A program made the position numbers and the translations under genes. Of a DNA stretch of 64,000 nt, positions 34,922 to 43,778 are shown one piece after another. Within the stretch, counting starts at the first letter, position 1, and the number at the start of each line of letters is the position of its first letter. This stretch comes from a virus, in the IMG/VR virus record IMGVR_UViG_3300042922_000152, positions 1 to 64,000 of that record; one strand, written 5' to 3'. The notes below the pieces were generated by a model. That model was not told the DNA's origin. It saw only the letters and a list, made by a program, of their open reading frames with translations, and did no database searches.

Positions 34922-36028
34922 ATGATATTCAGGCTTTTGAAGTCAGGCGCAACGCTCACAGTGTATAAAGAGCTTGCGAGAGCTATCGGGTTAGAGGCTT
35001 CGCTGATGTACTCCGAACTGCTGAAAAGGTGGGAGCGCTTTGCAGAGCTTGACCAGCTAACTGAAGATGGTTATTTCTATAATACCATTGAGGACATGCA
35101 GCGCGAAACGTTCCTTTCAGCACATCAGCAGCGCGCAGCCATTAAGCTTTTGACAGAACTTAATCTTATCCAAACTACTGTTAAAGGCCTTCCTGCCAAA
35201 AGATTTTTCCTCGTAAATCCTGACAGCAGCGTCATTGAGTCCATACTGAAAAAAGAGTGTGAAGAACAGCCTGCGCAGCAAGTTCAGGAGTCGCAAAAAC
35301 AAGTTGTTAAAAATTTAATAACTGATAGTGACGCGGGTTCGCAGCCTCCTGAAGGTGCAAACCTTACATACTCGCGTCAGTTGTTAAAAATTCAACAACA
35401 AGAAGTTAAAATTTTAACTCAATATAAACATAAAAACAAAGATCAAGAACCAAAAGAACAAAACCTAAAAGAAAGTTCAAAAGATACTTCTCCTTCGGAG
35501 AAGGCGCAAGCGCCAAGCATTCAAAAGCAAAAGCCTCTCTTCGCTTTACCTGAAGTACCTCTGTCAGTACCTCACTCTGGCAAAAACCTCACACAAGCGC
35601 AGCAGTCTGAAAACAAGATTTTTCAGGCAAGGCACACAGGCGACTGGGATAAAGTAACTAACCAAGACTTTGCGCATTACTACGTTCAGGCTCATAACAA
35701 GATCATGAGCAAGCCTGTGACCTTCGACAGATATACCTCGACAACGATCATCAGGGACAACCTGATAGGCGCTTTTGACATCGACAAGTCAAAAGTCTGT
35801 GAGTACATTGACCAACTGCTGCTGACATATAGCAAGTCGCCTGACAAATATGATTGGCTCAGCTTCAACATGATTCAGAAAGCAAGTCCCCTCATGAAAG
35901 ACCTCATGAGACAAGTTTGCAGCTTGTTAGAGCCTGTGGAGCGAACGATTGCTTATAACGACTTCACAGATGTTGCCGACGAAGTAGAGAAGCTAAAGAA
36001 GCTGTCTACAGACGAACTCATTTTCTAA
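34922..36028 (+). CDS. Replication initiator / DnaD-like replisome organiser
   Basis: The N-terminal 100 residues look like the winged-helix domain of phage replisome organisers (ARAIGLEASLMYSELLKRWE, then HQQRAAIKLLTELNLI). A Gln/Lys-rich linker follows (115-215), encoded by very AT-rich DNA with repeats that may be the origin. The C-terminal part (about 235-340) has a DnaD-like helical pattern. The protein ends DELIF, like two other replication proteins. The helicase loader and helicase genes follow. Confidence 0.75.
   Translation: MIFRLLKSGATLTVYKELARAIGLEASLMYSELLKRWERFAELDQLTEDGYFYNTIEDMQRETFLSAHQQRAAIKLLTELNLIQTTVKGLPAKRFFLVNPDSSVIESILKKECEEQPAQQVQESQKQVVKNLITDSDAGSQPPEGANLTYSRQLLKIQQQEVKILTQYKHKNKDQEPKEQNLKESSKDTSPSEKAQAPSIQKQKPLFALPEVPLSVPHSGKNLTQAQQSENKIFQARHTGDWDKVTNQDFAHYYVQAHNKIMSKPVTFDRYTSTTIIRDNLIGAFDIDKSKVCEYIDQLLLTYSKSPDKYDWLSFNMIQKASPLMKDLMRQVCSLLEPVERTIAYNDFTDVADEVEKLKKLSTDELIF
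35303..35419. other. Candidate replication origin inside the initiator gene
   Basis: GTTGTTAAAAATT occurs at 35303 and 35380, the second copy extended to an inverted GTTGTT/AACAAC pair (35380-35399). The perfect palindrome AGTTAAAATTTTAACT lies at 35404-35419. The surrounding 190 bases are far richer in A/T than the rest. Phages with DnaD-like initiators often carry the origin within that gene. Confidence 0.55.
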
Positions 36029-36035
36029 TTCGCCA

Positions 36036-36067
36036 CTTAAAAATCGTTCTGCTTTTGCTATATAACT
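36036..36067 (+). promoter_or_regulatory. CTTAAAA-N16-TATATAACT promoter, copy 2 (no stem)
   Basis: CTTAAAA at 36036-36042 and TATATAACT at 36059-36067 keep the exact 16-base spacing although no hairpin forms here. This shows that the sequence pair is conserved for its own sake, as a promoter. It serves the helicase loader gene. Confidence 0.8.
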
Positions 36068-36085
36068 GACAAAGGTGGTGAAAGC

Positions 36086-36817
36086 GTGAATAGATGTCAT
36101 GCCGAAGGATACTGCAAGAAGTTCAATCCCCAAAAGAGTAATTGCCACGAATACTGCATCGGATACATTCAGCTTCAAAACATCTACGCAATGTCCAACA
36201 TGCCTAAGCGCTATCAATTTGACAAGGCTTTGCACTTCAAGGGGCCTACTGATGCGATAGCAAAGCAGAACTATCAAGACCTTGAAGCATACGCAAAACT
36301 GAAAGCTTGGGAAGAGAACGTGCTTGAAAACGTGCAAGAGGGCAAAGGCTTGTTCCTCGTCAGCAAAACGACAGGCAATGCCAAGACAACCTGGGCCTGC
36401 AAAATCATGAACAAGTATTTCCGACATGTTGCGCTGACCAATAATTTGCGCTGTCGAGGCCTGTTCGTGAATGTACCTGAGTTCTTCAGAGACTTGAAGG
36501 ACTCCTTCGATAACCCGTCGGCCGATTTTCGAGAGTTCATGAGTAACATCAAAACTGCTGACATTGTAATTTGGGATGACATAGGAACTGAGTCACCTAC
36601 CCGCTTTGTACGCGACACGCTCTATGTGTTCCTGAATCATAGAGAGGCGAACGGCCTCTCAAACATATATACTTCCAATGTGCTGCCTGACATCATGCAA
36701 GAGGAGTCCTATCTGGGTCCCCGCATCGTGAGCAGGCTGCAAGAGCAATGTAAAGTCATAGAGTTCTTCGGCACAGATAGGAGGGTAACTCTTGGTAGAA
36801 CTTCAGATACTCAATAG
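36086..36817 (+). CDS. DnaC-like helicase loader with N-terminal Cys cluster
   Basis: A GTG start follows AAAGGTGGTG. Cys4, 10, 20 and 24 form a likely zinc site. The AAA+ core has an unusual Walker A, SKTTGNAKTT (93-102), lacking the usual second Gly, and a normal Walker B, IVIWDDIGTE (160-169). Sensor-like TSN (near 197) and arginine-finger RIVSRL residues follow. It probably loads the DnaB-like helicase encoded next, whose TTG start lies within its end. Confidence 0.85.
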   Translation: MNRCHAEGYCKKFNPQKSNCHEYCIGYIQLQNIYAMSNMPKRYQFDKALHFKGPTDAIAKQNYQDLEAYAKLKAWEENVLENVQEGKGLFLVSKTTGNAKTTWACKIMNKYFRHVALTNNLRCRGLFVNVPEFFRDLKDSFDNPSADFREFMSNIKTADIVIWDDIGTESPTRFVRDTLYVFLNHREANGLSNIYTSNVLPDIMQEESYLGPRIVSRLQEQCKVIEFFGTDRRVTLGRTSDTQ

Positions 36818-38120
36818 GGTGCTGCATGAAAAGTCTTTGCGCATCATTCGTCATAATGGTTTAACAGAGGGACATTTTGTTGTGTACAAGAAGGAATATC
36901 AATTCATCATGGCACATTATGAGAAGTATGACATGGTTCCTGACCTTGTAACCTTCCTTGAGCATTTCAGGGACTTTGACGTGTTCCTTGTAACAGAGTC
37001 GGACAAATATCTCATAGATACGATTCAAGAAGAGTTCTCGTATAAGTACATGGTTCCCTTTATTCATGACGCTGCGGCTCTTCTGAAAGTCGATGCTCGT
37101 CAGGCTGTTGACTTTATCGTCACAAACATGGACAAGCTGCAAAAGCTCACAGCGCAATACAGGGCAGGTGTAGACATCGTTCAGGATTCTGACGCGCGGC
37201 GTGAGGAGTTTCGTGATAGGAACAGCATGAAAGGCCTGCTTGGAATACACACAGGCATTAAAGAGCTTGACGAGATAACGCATGGTTGGCTGAAAGAGGA
37301 TTTTATTGTAATCCTTGGACGAACGAACGAAGGAAAATCGTGGGTGCTGCTATTCTTCCTCGTCGCTGCATGGGCAGCAGGAAAAAACGTGCTGCTGTAT
37401 TCAGGCGAAATGGGTCATACTGTCGTAGGCTTTCGTTTCGACACTGTACACGCACATTTCAGCAATCGTGCGCTTATGGGTGGCAAGGACGAACTGCAAG
37501 GCGAAGCTGCTGAGGAAAAGAAAACACCCGACGATTACTATACCTACCTGACAAACCTTTCTAAGACTGAGACAAAGTTCGTTGTCGTGACCCCCAAAGA
37601 CCTTAACGGTAAGCGCCTTACTGTGCCTATGCTGCAAGCACTCATTGAGCAGGTAGGCGCTGACATCGTAGGCATTGACCAAATCTCTTTGATGGAAGAT
37701 GCTCGCAAAGAGAAAGGACAGCAGGGACGCATGGATTACACACACATATCAGAGGATTTATACATAACCTCTGAAAAGTATGGCATACCTATTCTTGCAC
37801 CTGCGCAGGCAAACAGAAACGGTTCCAAGAAAAAGAAGAAGGATGATGAAAGCGGCAGCGAGGAGCAAACACCCGAGCTTGAAGATACCGCGGAATCTGA
37901 TGGCATTCCTCAAAATGCAACGCGCGTTCTCGCTATCAGGCAGCTTGGCGCTACTATGAAAATCACATTGCGCAAGAATCGCTATGGCGAGCGCAACAAG
38001 GACATGCTGCTCATATGGGATATAGACAAGGGTATTGTGAAACCGTTCTTGCTCGCTTCGACAGATGACAAAGGCGTGGCAGTAGCGACAACAAGCCTTT
38101 CAGGAGAGGAGCTTTTCTAA
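36792..38120 (+). CDS. Replicative DNA helicase (DnaB-like)
   Basis: TTG 36792 has TAGGAGGG before it. The N-terminal helical domain (1-110) and linker precede a RecA-type motor: LLGIHTGIKELDEITHGW, Walker A ILGRTNEGKSW (near 173), Walker B IVGIDQISLM (near 292) and the ILAPAQANRNG motif. A Lys/Asp/Glu-rich insert (about 345-375) is unusual. The hexamer unwinds DNA at the fork. The protein ends SGEELF, similar to the initiator and SSB tails. Confidence 0.9.
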   Translation: MVELQILNRVLHEKSLRIIRHNGLTEGHFVVYKKEYQFIMAHYEKYDMVPDLVTFLEHFRDFDVFLVTESDKYLIDTIQEEFSYKYMVPFIHDAAALLKVDARQAVDFIVTNMDKLQKLTAQYRAGVDIVQDSDARREEFRDRNSMKGLLGIHTGIKELDEITHGWLKEDFIVILGRTNEGKSWVLLFFLVAAWAAGKNVLLYSGEMGHTVVGFRFDTVHAHFSNRALMGGKDELQGEAAEEKKTPDDYYTYLTNLSKTETKFVVVTPKDLNGKRLTVPMLQALIEQVGADIVGIDQISLMEDARKEKGQQGRMDYTHISEDLYITSEKYGIPILAPAQANRNGSKKKKKDDESGSEEQTPELEDTAESDGIPQNATRVLAIRQLGATMKITLRKNRYGERNKDMLLIWDIDKGIVKPFLLASTDDKGVAVATTSLSGEELF

Positions 38121-39139
38121 TGCTGATGATATGGGAAACGCCTGTACTATCAACCGTGCCTGACATAATCGACGCTGTTCACGCAGAGCTTGCAGCACAA
38201 GGCGTTCACCTTCTGAAGAAGCGCAAAATCTCGGCAGGTAACTATATGGTTACCTGTCCTTTTCATGAGGGTAGCAATAAGATTATGGGTGATGAAAAGC
38301 ATCCCTCTATGGGATTCCTTCTGAAGGATATGGAACGCAAAACAGGCATTAAGCCTGCGGGTACTTGTAACTGCTTTAGATGTGGCTATGTCTCTGACAT
38401 TTGTGAATTTGTGTCGAAGATATTTGGCAAGGAAGACGCAGGCATGTTTGGCTACAAGTGGATTACAGAGCGCTTCGTGAACCTGTCGATTGAGAAGCGC
38501 GAGGATATTGTACTTGACCTTGCACGAGGCAAAGAGGTTGTGGCTAATGCAAACTACATACCGGAATCTGTCCTCGAGCAGTACAGAACATATCATCCAT
38601 ACATGTATGAGCGTAAACTGACTGACAAGGTTATTGACTATTTTGACGTAGGGTATGACAAGAAGCATCATGCGTTGACGTTTCCTGTTCATGACCTTAC
38701 TGGCAAAGTACCACTAATTCAAAGACGGTCTATCGGACGCAAACAGTTTATAAATGACGAAGGCGCTGACAGAGGCGAGTTCTTATATGGCCTCTATCAG
38801 GTCTACGTCAATAAGTTGTGGATTAAAGAAGTCATCATTTGCGAGTCACCTATTGACGCGCTGACATGCTGGAAGTATAGAAAGCCTGCTGTAGCGCTCA
38901 TGGGTTCCGATGTTACCCCCACGCAGGTTGAGCTTCTGCGAAACATGCCTGCGAGGACTTTAATACTTGGCTTAGACAATCCTCTCATAGACAAAGCTGG
39001 TGCAAAGGGAATAAAAAAGCTGACTGAGCAGCTTCGTGAATACAAGCTACTCTATCAGCTTAGATATCCTCCTGGCGTGAAGGATATAAACGAGTTAACC
39101 GACGAGGAATTTGTTGAAATGAGGACAACTTTGCTGTGA
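38120..39139 (+). CDS. DNA primase (DnaG-like, CHC2 zinc finger and TOPRIM)
   Basis: TAATG overlap with the helicase stop. The CHC2 zinc ligands are Cys46, His49, Cys85 and Cys88 (CPFHE and CNCFRCG). The TOPRIM motif has the glutamate in IICESPIDALTCW (near 241), and the acidic pair lies in LGLDNPLIDKAG (near 283), where DGD would be usual. At 339 aa the helicase-binding tail of bacterial DnaG is absent. It makes RNA primers with the adjacent helicase. Confidence 0.88.
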   Translation: MLMIWETPVLSTVPDIIDAVHAELAAQGVHLLKKRKISAGNYMVTCPFHEGSNKIMGDEKHPSMGFLLKDMERKTGIKPAGTCNCFRCGYVSDICEFVSKIFGKEDAGMFGYKWITERFVNLSIEKREDIVLDLARGKEVVANANYIPESVLEQYRTYHPYMYERKLTDKVIDYFDVGYDKKHHALTFPVHDLTGKVPLIQRRSIGRKQFINDEGADRGEFLYGLYQVYVNKLWIKEVIICESPIDALTCWKYRKPAVALMGSDVTPTQVELLRNMPARTLILGLDNPLIDKAGAKGIKKLTEQLREYKLLYQLRYPPGVKDINELTDEEFVEMRTTLL

Positions 39140-39162
39140 CGTAGAAGTCACAAAAATGCCTA

Positions 39163-39191
39163 TTGCACGTTACATAGTAACGTGCTAATAT
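39163..39191 (+). promoter_or_regulatory. Promoter with operator palindrome in its spacer
   Basis: TTGCAC (39163-39168), 17 bases, TAATAT (39186-39191). GCACGTTAC-ATA-GTAACGTGC (39165-39185) fills the spacer, a perfect 9-base inverted repeat, so a bound regulator would block polymerase. It controls the sigma-like gene at 39293. A further inverted repeat AGCCATG/CATGGCT spans the 5' leader. Confidence 0.75.
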
Positions 39192-39292
39192 GTTTGTACA
39201 AGCCATGATTGTCCTGAACTTATTATTTTAAACACATCTAACTTTGTCTAAACATGGCTCTTTGAAAAATTTTTCGAGGAGGACGAAAACAC

Positions 39293-39883
39293 ATGAACCA
39301 TCTTTCAAATTTCTTGGAGCTTTCTGCGCTTTATCAGGGTCCCACAGACGAGACAAGCATGATTATTGAATATCAGGAAACAGAGGACCCAACTATACTT
39401 AGTATCTTCTATGTACGCCTTCACTCAGTAGCCTTTAAGCTCGCCAATCAGTTTTTCTATATTACTGAGGAAGACAAGCAGTCTTTTATTGTTGAGGAAC
39501 TACATAAGACACTCCAAGCATTTGATACCTCTATGAACTGTAAACTTTCTACCGCGTTCTATTCCTTCCTGAAAAATCGCCTGCGCTCTGAAACAAAGCT
39601 GCTCGCCTACCAAAAACGCCGCGTTAATAACGTTGCTTGTGAAATCCCTGAAGGCCTTTCGACTGATCAAGACTTTTCGAGAGTCGAGGTCATGCAGTCT
39701 ATTGCCCAAGCTAACATACTGACAACCAACGAACTTCGTTATTGCAGTATCATTCTCAGCGACAACTATGCCGTTATTGACTCTGACGTTGCAGCTATTC
39801 TTAATATCTCTCCCTCTGCTATTCATCAACTGAAAAAGTCTATTTGCAGAAAGTTTATGAACGCTCGTCTTTTTGTATGCTAA
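39293..39883 (+). CDS. Sigma-70-like factor (196 aa)
   Basis: Residues 30-115 fit sigma region 2: FYVRLHSVAFKLANQFFYI, then AFDTSMNCKLSTAFYSFLK and NRLRSETKLLAYQKRR. Residues 145-190 look like region 4 with an HTH (DVAAILNISPSAIHQLKKSI). AGGAGG precedes the ATG. The gene is richer in A/T than its neighbours. Behind an operator-controlled promoter, it may switch expression to the nested phage promoters, the first of which after it lies at 39900. Confidence 0.7.
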   Translation: MNHLSNFLELSALYQGPTDETSMIIEYQETEDPTILSIFYVRLHSVAFKLANQFFYITEEDKQSFIVEELHKTLQAFDTSMNCKLSTAFYSFLKNRLRSETKLLAYQKRRVNNVACEIPEGLSTDQDFSRVEVMQSIAQANILTTNELRYCSIILSDNYAVIDSDVAAILNISPSAIHQLKKSICRKFMNARLFVC

Positions 39884-39899
39884 CTTTTGTACAAGCTCA

Positions 39900-39931
39900 C
39901 TTAAAAATTTTCGGGGTTTTACTATATAACG
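39900..39931 (+). promoter_or_regulatory. CTTAAAA-N16-TATATAACG promoter, copy 3
   Basis: CTTAAAA (39900-39906), 16 bases, TATATAACG (39923-39931). The stem is weak (AAAATTTTCGGGGTTTT), so it is mainly a promoter for the 58-aa and SSB-like genes. Confidence 0.8.
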
Positions 39932-39973
39932 CTATGACAACAAGAAACACAACAGCCAGAGGAGGGACTTATA

Positions 39974-40150
39974 ATGATGACACTTATTCGGAAGCTCAAA
40001 AAGGCCGCAAAGGTTTTCAAGTCGGACTGCGTTGTGCTTGTTGTGCAGGATGATACTTTGATTGTTGACGCTGGAAACAAGAGTGCTGAAGAGGTTAAAA
40101 GCCTCGCCAGTACCTTTTTCAAAACAGCCTATAGGCTGAAAAATTCATAA
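39974..40150 (+). CDS. Hypothetical protein (58 aa)
   Basis: GAGGAGGGAC precedes tandem ATGs. The product MMTLIRKLKKAAKVF has a basic amphipathic start, then strands (DCVVLVVQDDTLIVDAG) and a helix (SAEEVKSLASTFFKTAYRL). The codon pattern fits coding, and it fills the space between promoter 3 and the SSB-like gene. Function unknown. Confidence 0.6.
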   Translation: MMTLIRKLKKAAKVFKSDCVVLVVQDDTLIVDAGNKSAEEVKSLASTFFKTAYRLKNS

Positions 40151-40190
40151 ACGTTCACACGTACAAACGAGAAAACGAGGAGGAACTAAC

Positions 40191-41003
40191 ATGACAGGTA
40201 GAAGACTTGAAGACGCTATGGATGATTATCGCTCGGAATCATTCGAGTGGTGGGCAGCACCGAAGGAAGACAAGGAAATTAAAGTCGCTCGTATTTTGCT
40301 TGGCAAAGAACTTGTCCATAATGTTGACTGGTTCATTGTTCACGAAGCGCAAATTAACGGCCGGAAGCGGTATATCGTATGCCCGGAAGATAGTTCCTGC
40401 CCTTGGTGCAGAAGCGGTGGCAAACCGTTTATCAAGCTGTTCCTTGCAATGCAAGACCCCGACACTGAAGAAGTTGGCATTTGGGAGCGCGGTCAAAAAT
40501 TCATCCCACAACTTCAGTCACTTCTTAAAAGCAAGAAGGAGCTTTGTGAAAGACTGTATGAGGTAGAGCGTCACGGTCAGCCCGGCGACAAACGCACCAC
40601 CTACAAGCTGCTTCCTTTGCGCGTTGACAACGTTCGTTATTCTGAAGTCGAGCCGCTGCGTCCTGAAGTTGTTAGCGACTCGCATAAGACTTGGGTAATG
40701 AACGTAGAGGCAGAAGTCATGGAAGCAATCCACGATGGTTCATATGCTGATCAATATATGACCGAAGAGGAGCGCAACGCGGGTCGGCAAGACAATGACG
40801 AACGCGGCTATGAGCGTAGCTATGAGCGCGAAGGACGCAGAAGCTATGGCGACAGCGAGGAACGCAGCTATGACAGAGGTAGCAGAGGAAGAGGCGCAGG
40901 TTATGGTGGTCCTTCTCGTGATTCCCGCAATGACAATTCTCTGTCTGACTCTGCGCCTCCTGAGCGTTCAGGAAGGCAGCGCGGTGGCGACGAAATTTTC
41001 TAA
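40191..41003 (+). CDS. Probable single-stranded DNA-binding protein
   Basis: AGGAGG precedes the ATG. The core (1-185) has a zinc-like cluster Cys64, Cys70, Cys73 in VCPEDSSCPWCRSGG and the RYIVCPE, FLAMQDPDTEEVGIW strands seen in phage SSB proteins of the gp32-like type. Residues 195-265 are disordered and rich in Arg, Gly, Tyr and Ser. The C-terminus GGDEIF is acidic-aromatic like bacterial SSB tails, which recruit partners. The place just before the polymerase supports the call. Confidence 0.75.
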   Translation: MTGRRLEDAMDDYRSESFEWWAAPKEDKEIKVARILLGKELVHNVDWFIVHEAQINGRKRYIVCPEDSSCPWCRSGGKPFIKLFLAMQDPDTEEVGIWERGQKFIPQLQSLLKSKKELCERLYEVERHGQPGDKRTTYKLLPLRVDNVRYSEVEPLRPEVVSDSHKTWVMNVEAEVMEAIHDGSYADQYMTEEERNAGRQDNDERGYERSYEREGRRSYGDSEERSYDRGSRGRGAGYGGPSRDSRNDNSLSDSAPPERSGRQRGGDEIF

Positions 41004-41014
41004 GGCAATATTCA

Positions 41015-41055
41015 AAGACGCTGCTTAAATGCAGCGTCTTTTTTACTATATAACG
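41015..41055 (+). promoter_or_regulatory. Nested terminator-promoter, copy 4
   Basis: AAGACGCTGC (41015-41024) pairs with GCAGCGTCTT (41031-41040) around TTAAAT. CTTAAAT (41024-41030), 16 bases, TATATAACG (41047-41055). It precedes the DNA polymerase gene. Confidence 0.88.
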
Positions 41056-41078
41056 AAGTAACGAAAGGAGAGTGTATA

Positions 41079-43460
41079 ATGGCTAAGAAGCAACAAAGTA
41101 TATTTGGTGCAATGCAGCGCGACGACAAGACCAAGGAACTCAACAAGGCTATACTCGAACGCGCGCAGCAATCGCAGAAGCAGGCACGAACAATGTCAGC
41201 GCGCGTTACTGTAGACCCCAAGGAAGGCAAGCGCGCTGCGCTCATTGCTAAGGTGCAGGCTGCTGTGGAAGTAGCGAAGCAGAAGCTTATACCTGATGAC
41301 ACCTATGAAATCATTAGAGACGAAGCGCGACTTGTAGAATACGTGGATACTTTGATAGGTATCGTCACTGTCAATCCTGATGAAATTATTGGCATTGACT
41401 TCGAGGCGACGAGCCTTGATCCGATAACAGGAACGCTCGTAGGCACAGCACTTTACATTCAGGGCACGAAGGAAGTCTATATACCACATACTCACACAGA
41501 CTACTTTGACAAGCTGTTGCCAAATCAGATTTCCTTTGAAGTCATGGCGCGTGAGCTTATGCGTCTTATCGCTGCAAATGCCAAGTTCGTCTATCATAAT
41601 GCTAAGTTTGATATGCGATATGCTAAGAACGCTATGGGCGTTCTTATACCTGTGCATTGGGATACTTCGCTTGGCTCAAACTTCCTGAATGAGTATGAGC
41701 CTCACGGCCTCAAGCCTTTGTGGGACAAATATGTAAGCAAGGACAGCGAAAAGAAATCCGAGCAGTTTTCTGACCTGTTTGACGGCATACCTTTTAACTA
41801 TGTTCCTATCGAACTTGGCGCAATCTATGCAGCGAAAGACCCGCGCAAGACTGTTGAACTATGTTACTTCCAAAAGCAGTACCTAACTGAGACTGCGGAG
41901 AAGTGCATAAAGGCTGACCTTGTTGACACAGCGCGTCTACATTGTAACTGGGAAACGCCACTAATTCCTGTTCTCAGAGACATGGAAGAACGAGGCGTTG
42001 GACTTGACAAAGACATGTCAAAAGAACTGTCCGTCAAGTATAATAGATTGAAGGTAGAGGCTGAAGCAAAATGTCAAGCGTACCTGAAGAAGCTTGATTA
42101 TCGTAAGCTGAACGCAGAGCAGCGCGGCAAGCTCGGCAATCCTATAAATTTGAACAGTCCCATTCAGCTTCAGATTGTACTATATGACGTTATGGAGCTA
42201 CCTTCTGTAGAAAGGAAGTCTCCAAGAGGTACGGGTGAGAAGGTTCTTGAAAAGCTCAAGGAGCGCCTTCAGAATGAGAAGAATACAAAGGATGGCGATA
42301 AGAAAAAGCATGTTGAATTTTTTGACTTGCTTCTTGAATATCGCGGCATAGCGAAACTCGTTTCCACATACATTGACAACCTGCCTGACCTTGTTAAGGA
42401 GAAGACAGGCAAGATTCACACCCAATACAATCAGTATGGCGCAAGAACAGGACGATTCTCTTCAGAAGCGCCCAACCTGCAAAATATACCGTCAAAGAAT
42501 AAAGAGATTCGAAAGATGTTCATTCCTTCGATTGGCTTTGTGTTCATCGGCGGCGACTTTTCACAGCAGGAGCCTCGCGCGCTTGCTCACCTGTGCTTTG
42601 TCCTCTTTCAGGACAGGAAAATGCTTGACGCATATCTTGCAGGCAAAGACTTGTATTCATGGATGGCTGCTGAAATTTACAAAGTTTCTTACGAGGAATG
42701 TAAAGAGTTCCGGCCTGATGGCAGCACCAATGCTGAAGGCAAGAAGCGCAGAAACTCAGTTAAGAGCATTTTGCTTGGCCTGATGTACGGGCGCTCGACT
42801 GCATCCGTAGCAGAGCAAATGGAAGTAACTGAAGCTGAAGCGCAAAAAATTGTTGACATGCTGTTTAACGAGTTTCCCGGCATTCTTCGTGTCATTCATT
42901 ACTATGAAGACATGGTTCGTGAGAAGGGTTATGTTAAGACCATATACGGGCGCAAGTGTCGTATACCTGATTTCAATCTTCCTGATTATCAATGCGTGTA
43001 TGACAGCGACAGGAAGACGCCAATACAAGAGCGTGAAATAAATGATTACTATGTACGCAAGATGCGCCTTGCTACGGGTTACAAGTCAAGGCGCGCAGTC
43101 ATCGAAGAGGCTAATTCGAAAGGCATATGGATTGAGGACAACACACTTCTAATCTCAGAAGCGCAACGTCAAATACTGAACAGCGTCATTCAGGGCACAG
43201 GCGCAGACATCACGAAAATTGCTATGGTGCTTGTAGGTACGGACGAGCAATTGAAGGAATGGGGTTTCCATTTGTTGCTAACTGTGCATGACGAACTTAT
43301 TGGCGAAGCTCCTGAAGCGACTGCTCGTAAGTGCGCCGAGCGTATGCGTGAACTGATGCTGAAGGCTACTGAAGGCGTTCTTACAGTACCTATGTCTGTT
43401 GACTGTGAAATTACAAGGCGCTGGTTCGGTGAGGATATCACAAATGAATTAGCTGCATAA
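41079..43460 (+). CDS. DNA polymerase, family A, with 3'-5' exonuclease
   Basis: The 793-aa enzyme has exonuclease motifs GIDFEAT (Asp107, Glu109), VYHNAKFDMRY and YAAKD, so proofreading is probably active. Polymerase motif A is GGDFSQQEPR (about 491), motif B RRNSVKSILLGLMYG (about 557) and motif C VHDELIGE (about 737). The N-terminus MAKKQQSIFGAM has a QxxIF peptide like those that bind bacterial beta clamps, and the phage encodes such a clamp at 43851. Its own nested promoter lies directly upstream. Confidence 0.95.
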   Translation: MAKKQQSIFGAMQRDDKTKELNKAILERAQQSQKQARTMSARVTVDPKEGKRAALIAKVQAAVEVAKQKLIPDDTYEIIRDEARLVEYVDTLIGIVTVNPDEIIGIDFEATSLDPITGTLVGTALYIQGTKEVYIPHTHTDYFDKLLPNQISFEVMARELMRLIAANAKFVYHNAKFDMRYAKNAMGVLIPVHWDTSLGSNFLNEYEPHGLKPLWDKYVSKDSEKKSEQFSDLFDGIPFNYVPIELGAIYAAKDPRKTVELCYFQKQYLTETAEKCIKADLVDTARLHCNWETPLIPVLRDMEERGVGLDKDMSKELSVKYNRLKVEAEAKCQAYLKKLDYRKLNAEQRGKLGNPINLNSPIQLQIVLYDVMELPSVERKSPRGTGEKVLEKLKERLQNEKNTKDGDKKKHVEFFDLLLEYRGIAKLVSTYIDNLPDLVKEKTGKIHTQYNQYGARTGRFSSEAPNLQNIPSKNKEIRKMFIPSIGFVFIGGDFSQQEPRALAHLCFVLFQDRKMLDAYLAGKDLYSWMAAEIYKVSYEECKEFRPDGSTNAEGKKRRNSVKSILLGLMYGRSTASVAEQMEVTEAEAQKIVDMLFNEFPGILRVIHYYEDMVREKGYVKTIYGRKCRIPDFNLPDYQCVYDSDRKTPIQEREINDYYVRKMRLATGYKSRRAVIEEANSKGIWIEDNTLLISEAQRQILNSVIQGTGADITKIAMVLVGTDEQLKEWGFHLLLTVHDELIGEAPEATARKCAERMRELMLKATEGVLTVPMSVDCEITRRWFGEDITNELAA

Positions 43461-43466
43461 TTTGGC

Positions 43467-43496
43467 TTGCCTCTGGACACGTTATATAGTATACTA
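43467..43496 (+). promoter_or_regulatory. Sigma-A-like promoter with TAGTATACTA palindrome
   Basis: TTGCCT (43467-43472), 17 bases, TATACT (43490-43495), with TAGTATACTA at 43487-43496. It serves the 79-aa gene that follows. Confidence 0.8.
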
Positions 43497-43523
43497 AAAG
43501 AAAAACGTTTCGGAGGTTTGAAC

Positions 43524-43763
43524 ATGATCACTACGAAAAAGCAAAAGGTCATTGACGCGCTGAAGGCTGGTAACGCTCTTGAGGCAACAAAGTTGGCGAA
43601 GGCCTTCAAGATTGAGCTTACAAAGGAGCAGCAAGCTATTGTGGCGCGCGCCTTCGAAATGTCTCACTCGCCCGCGTTCTACGAACAACTTGGCTTTAAT
43701 GCTGCTGATCAACTTCAGAAAGCCGAAACAATCCTGCGCGAGGTATACGCAGAACATTTGTAA
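43524..43763 (+). CDS. Hypothetical helical protein (79 aa)
   Basis: CGGAGG precedes ATG 43524. The protein is all helical (KKQKVIDALKAGNALEATKL, then AAD-x-LQKAETILREVY) and has its own TTGC-type promoter and a terminator, so it is a one-gene early unit. No family was recognised. Small single-unit early proteins often target host factors, but nothing in the sequence shows this. Confidence 0.65.
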   Translation: MITTKKQKVIDALKAGNALEATKLAKAFKIELTKEQQAIVARAFEMSHSPAFYEQLGFNAADQLQKAETILREVYAEHL

Positions 43764-43778
43764 TAATTTCACACATAA

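Noticed and set aside
39844-40053. 69-aa plus-strand frame across promoter 3
   Set aside because: It would run through a promoter; the frame starting at 39974 has a strong ribosome site and fits the space.
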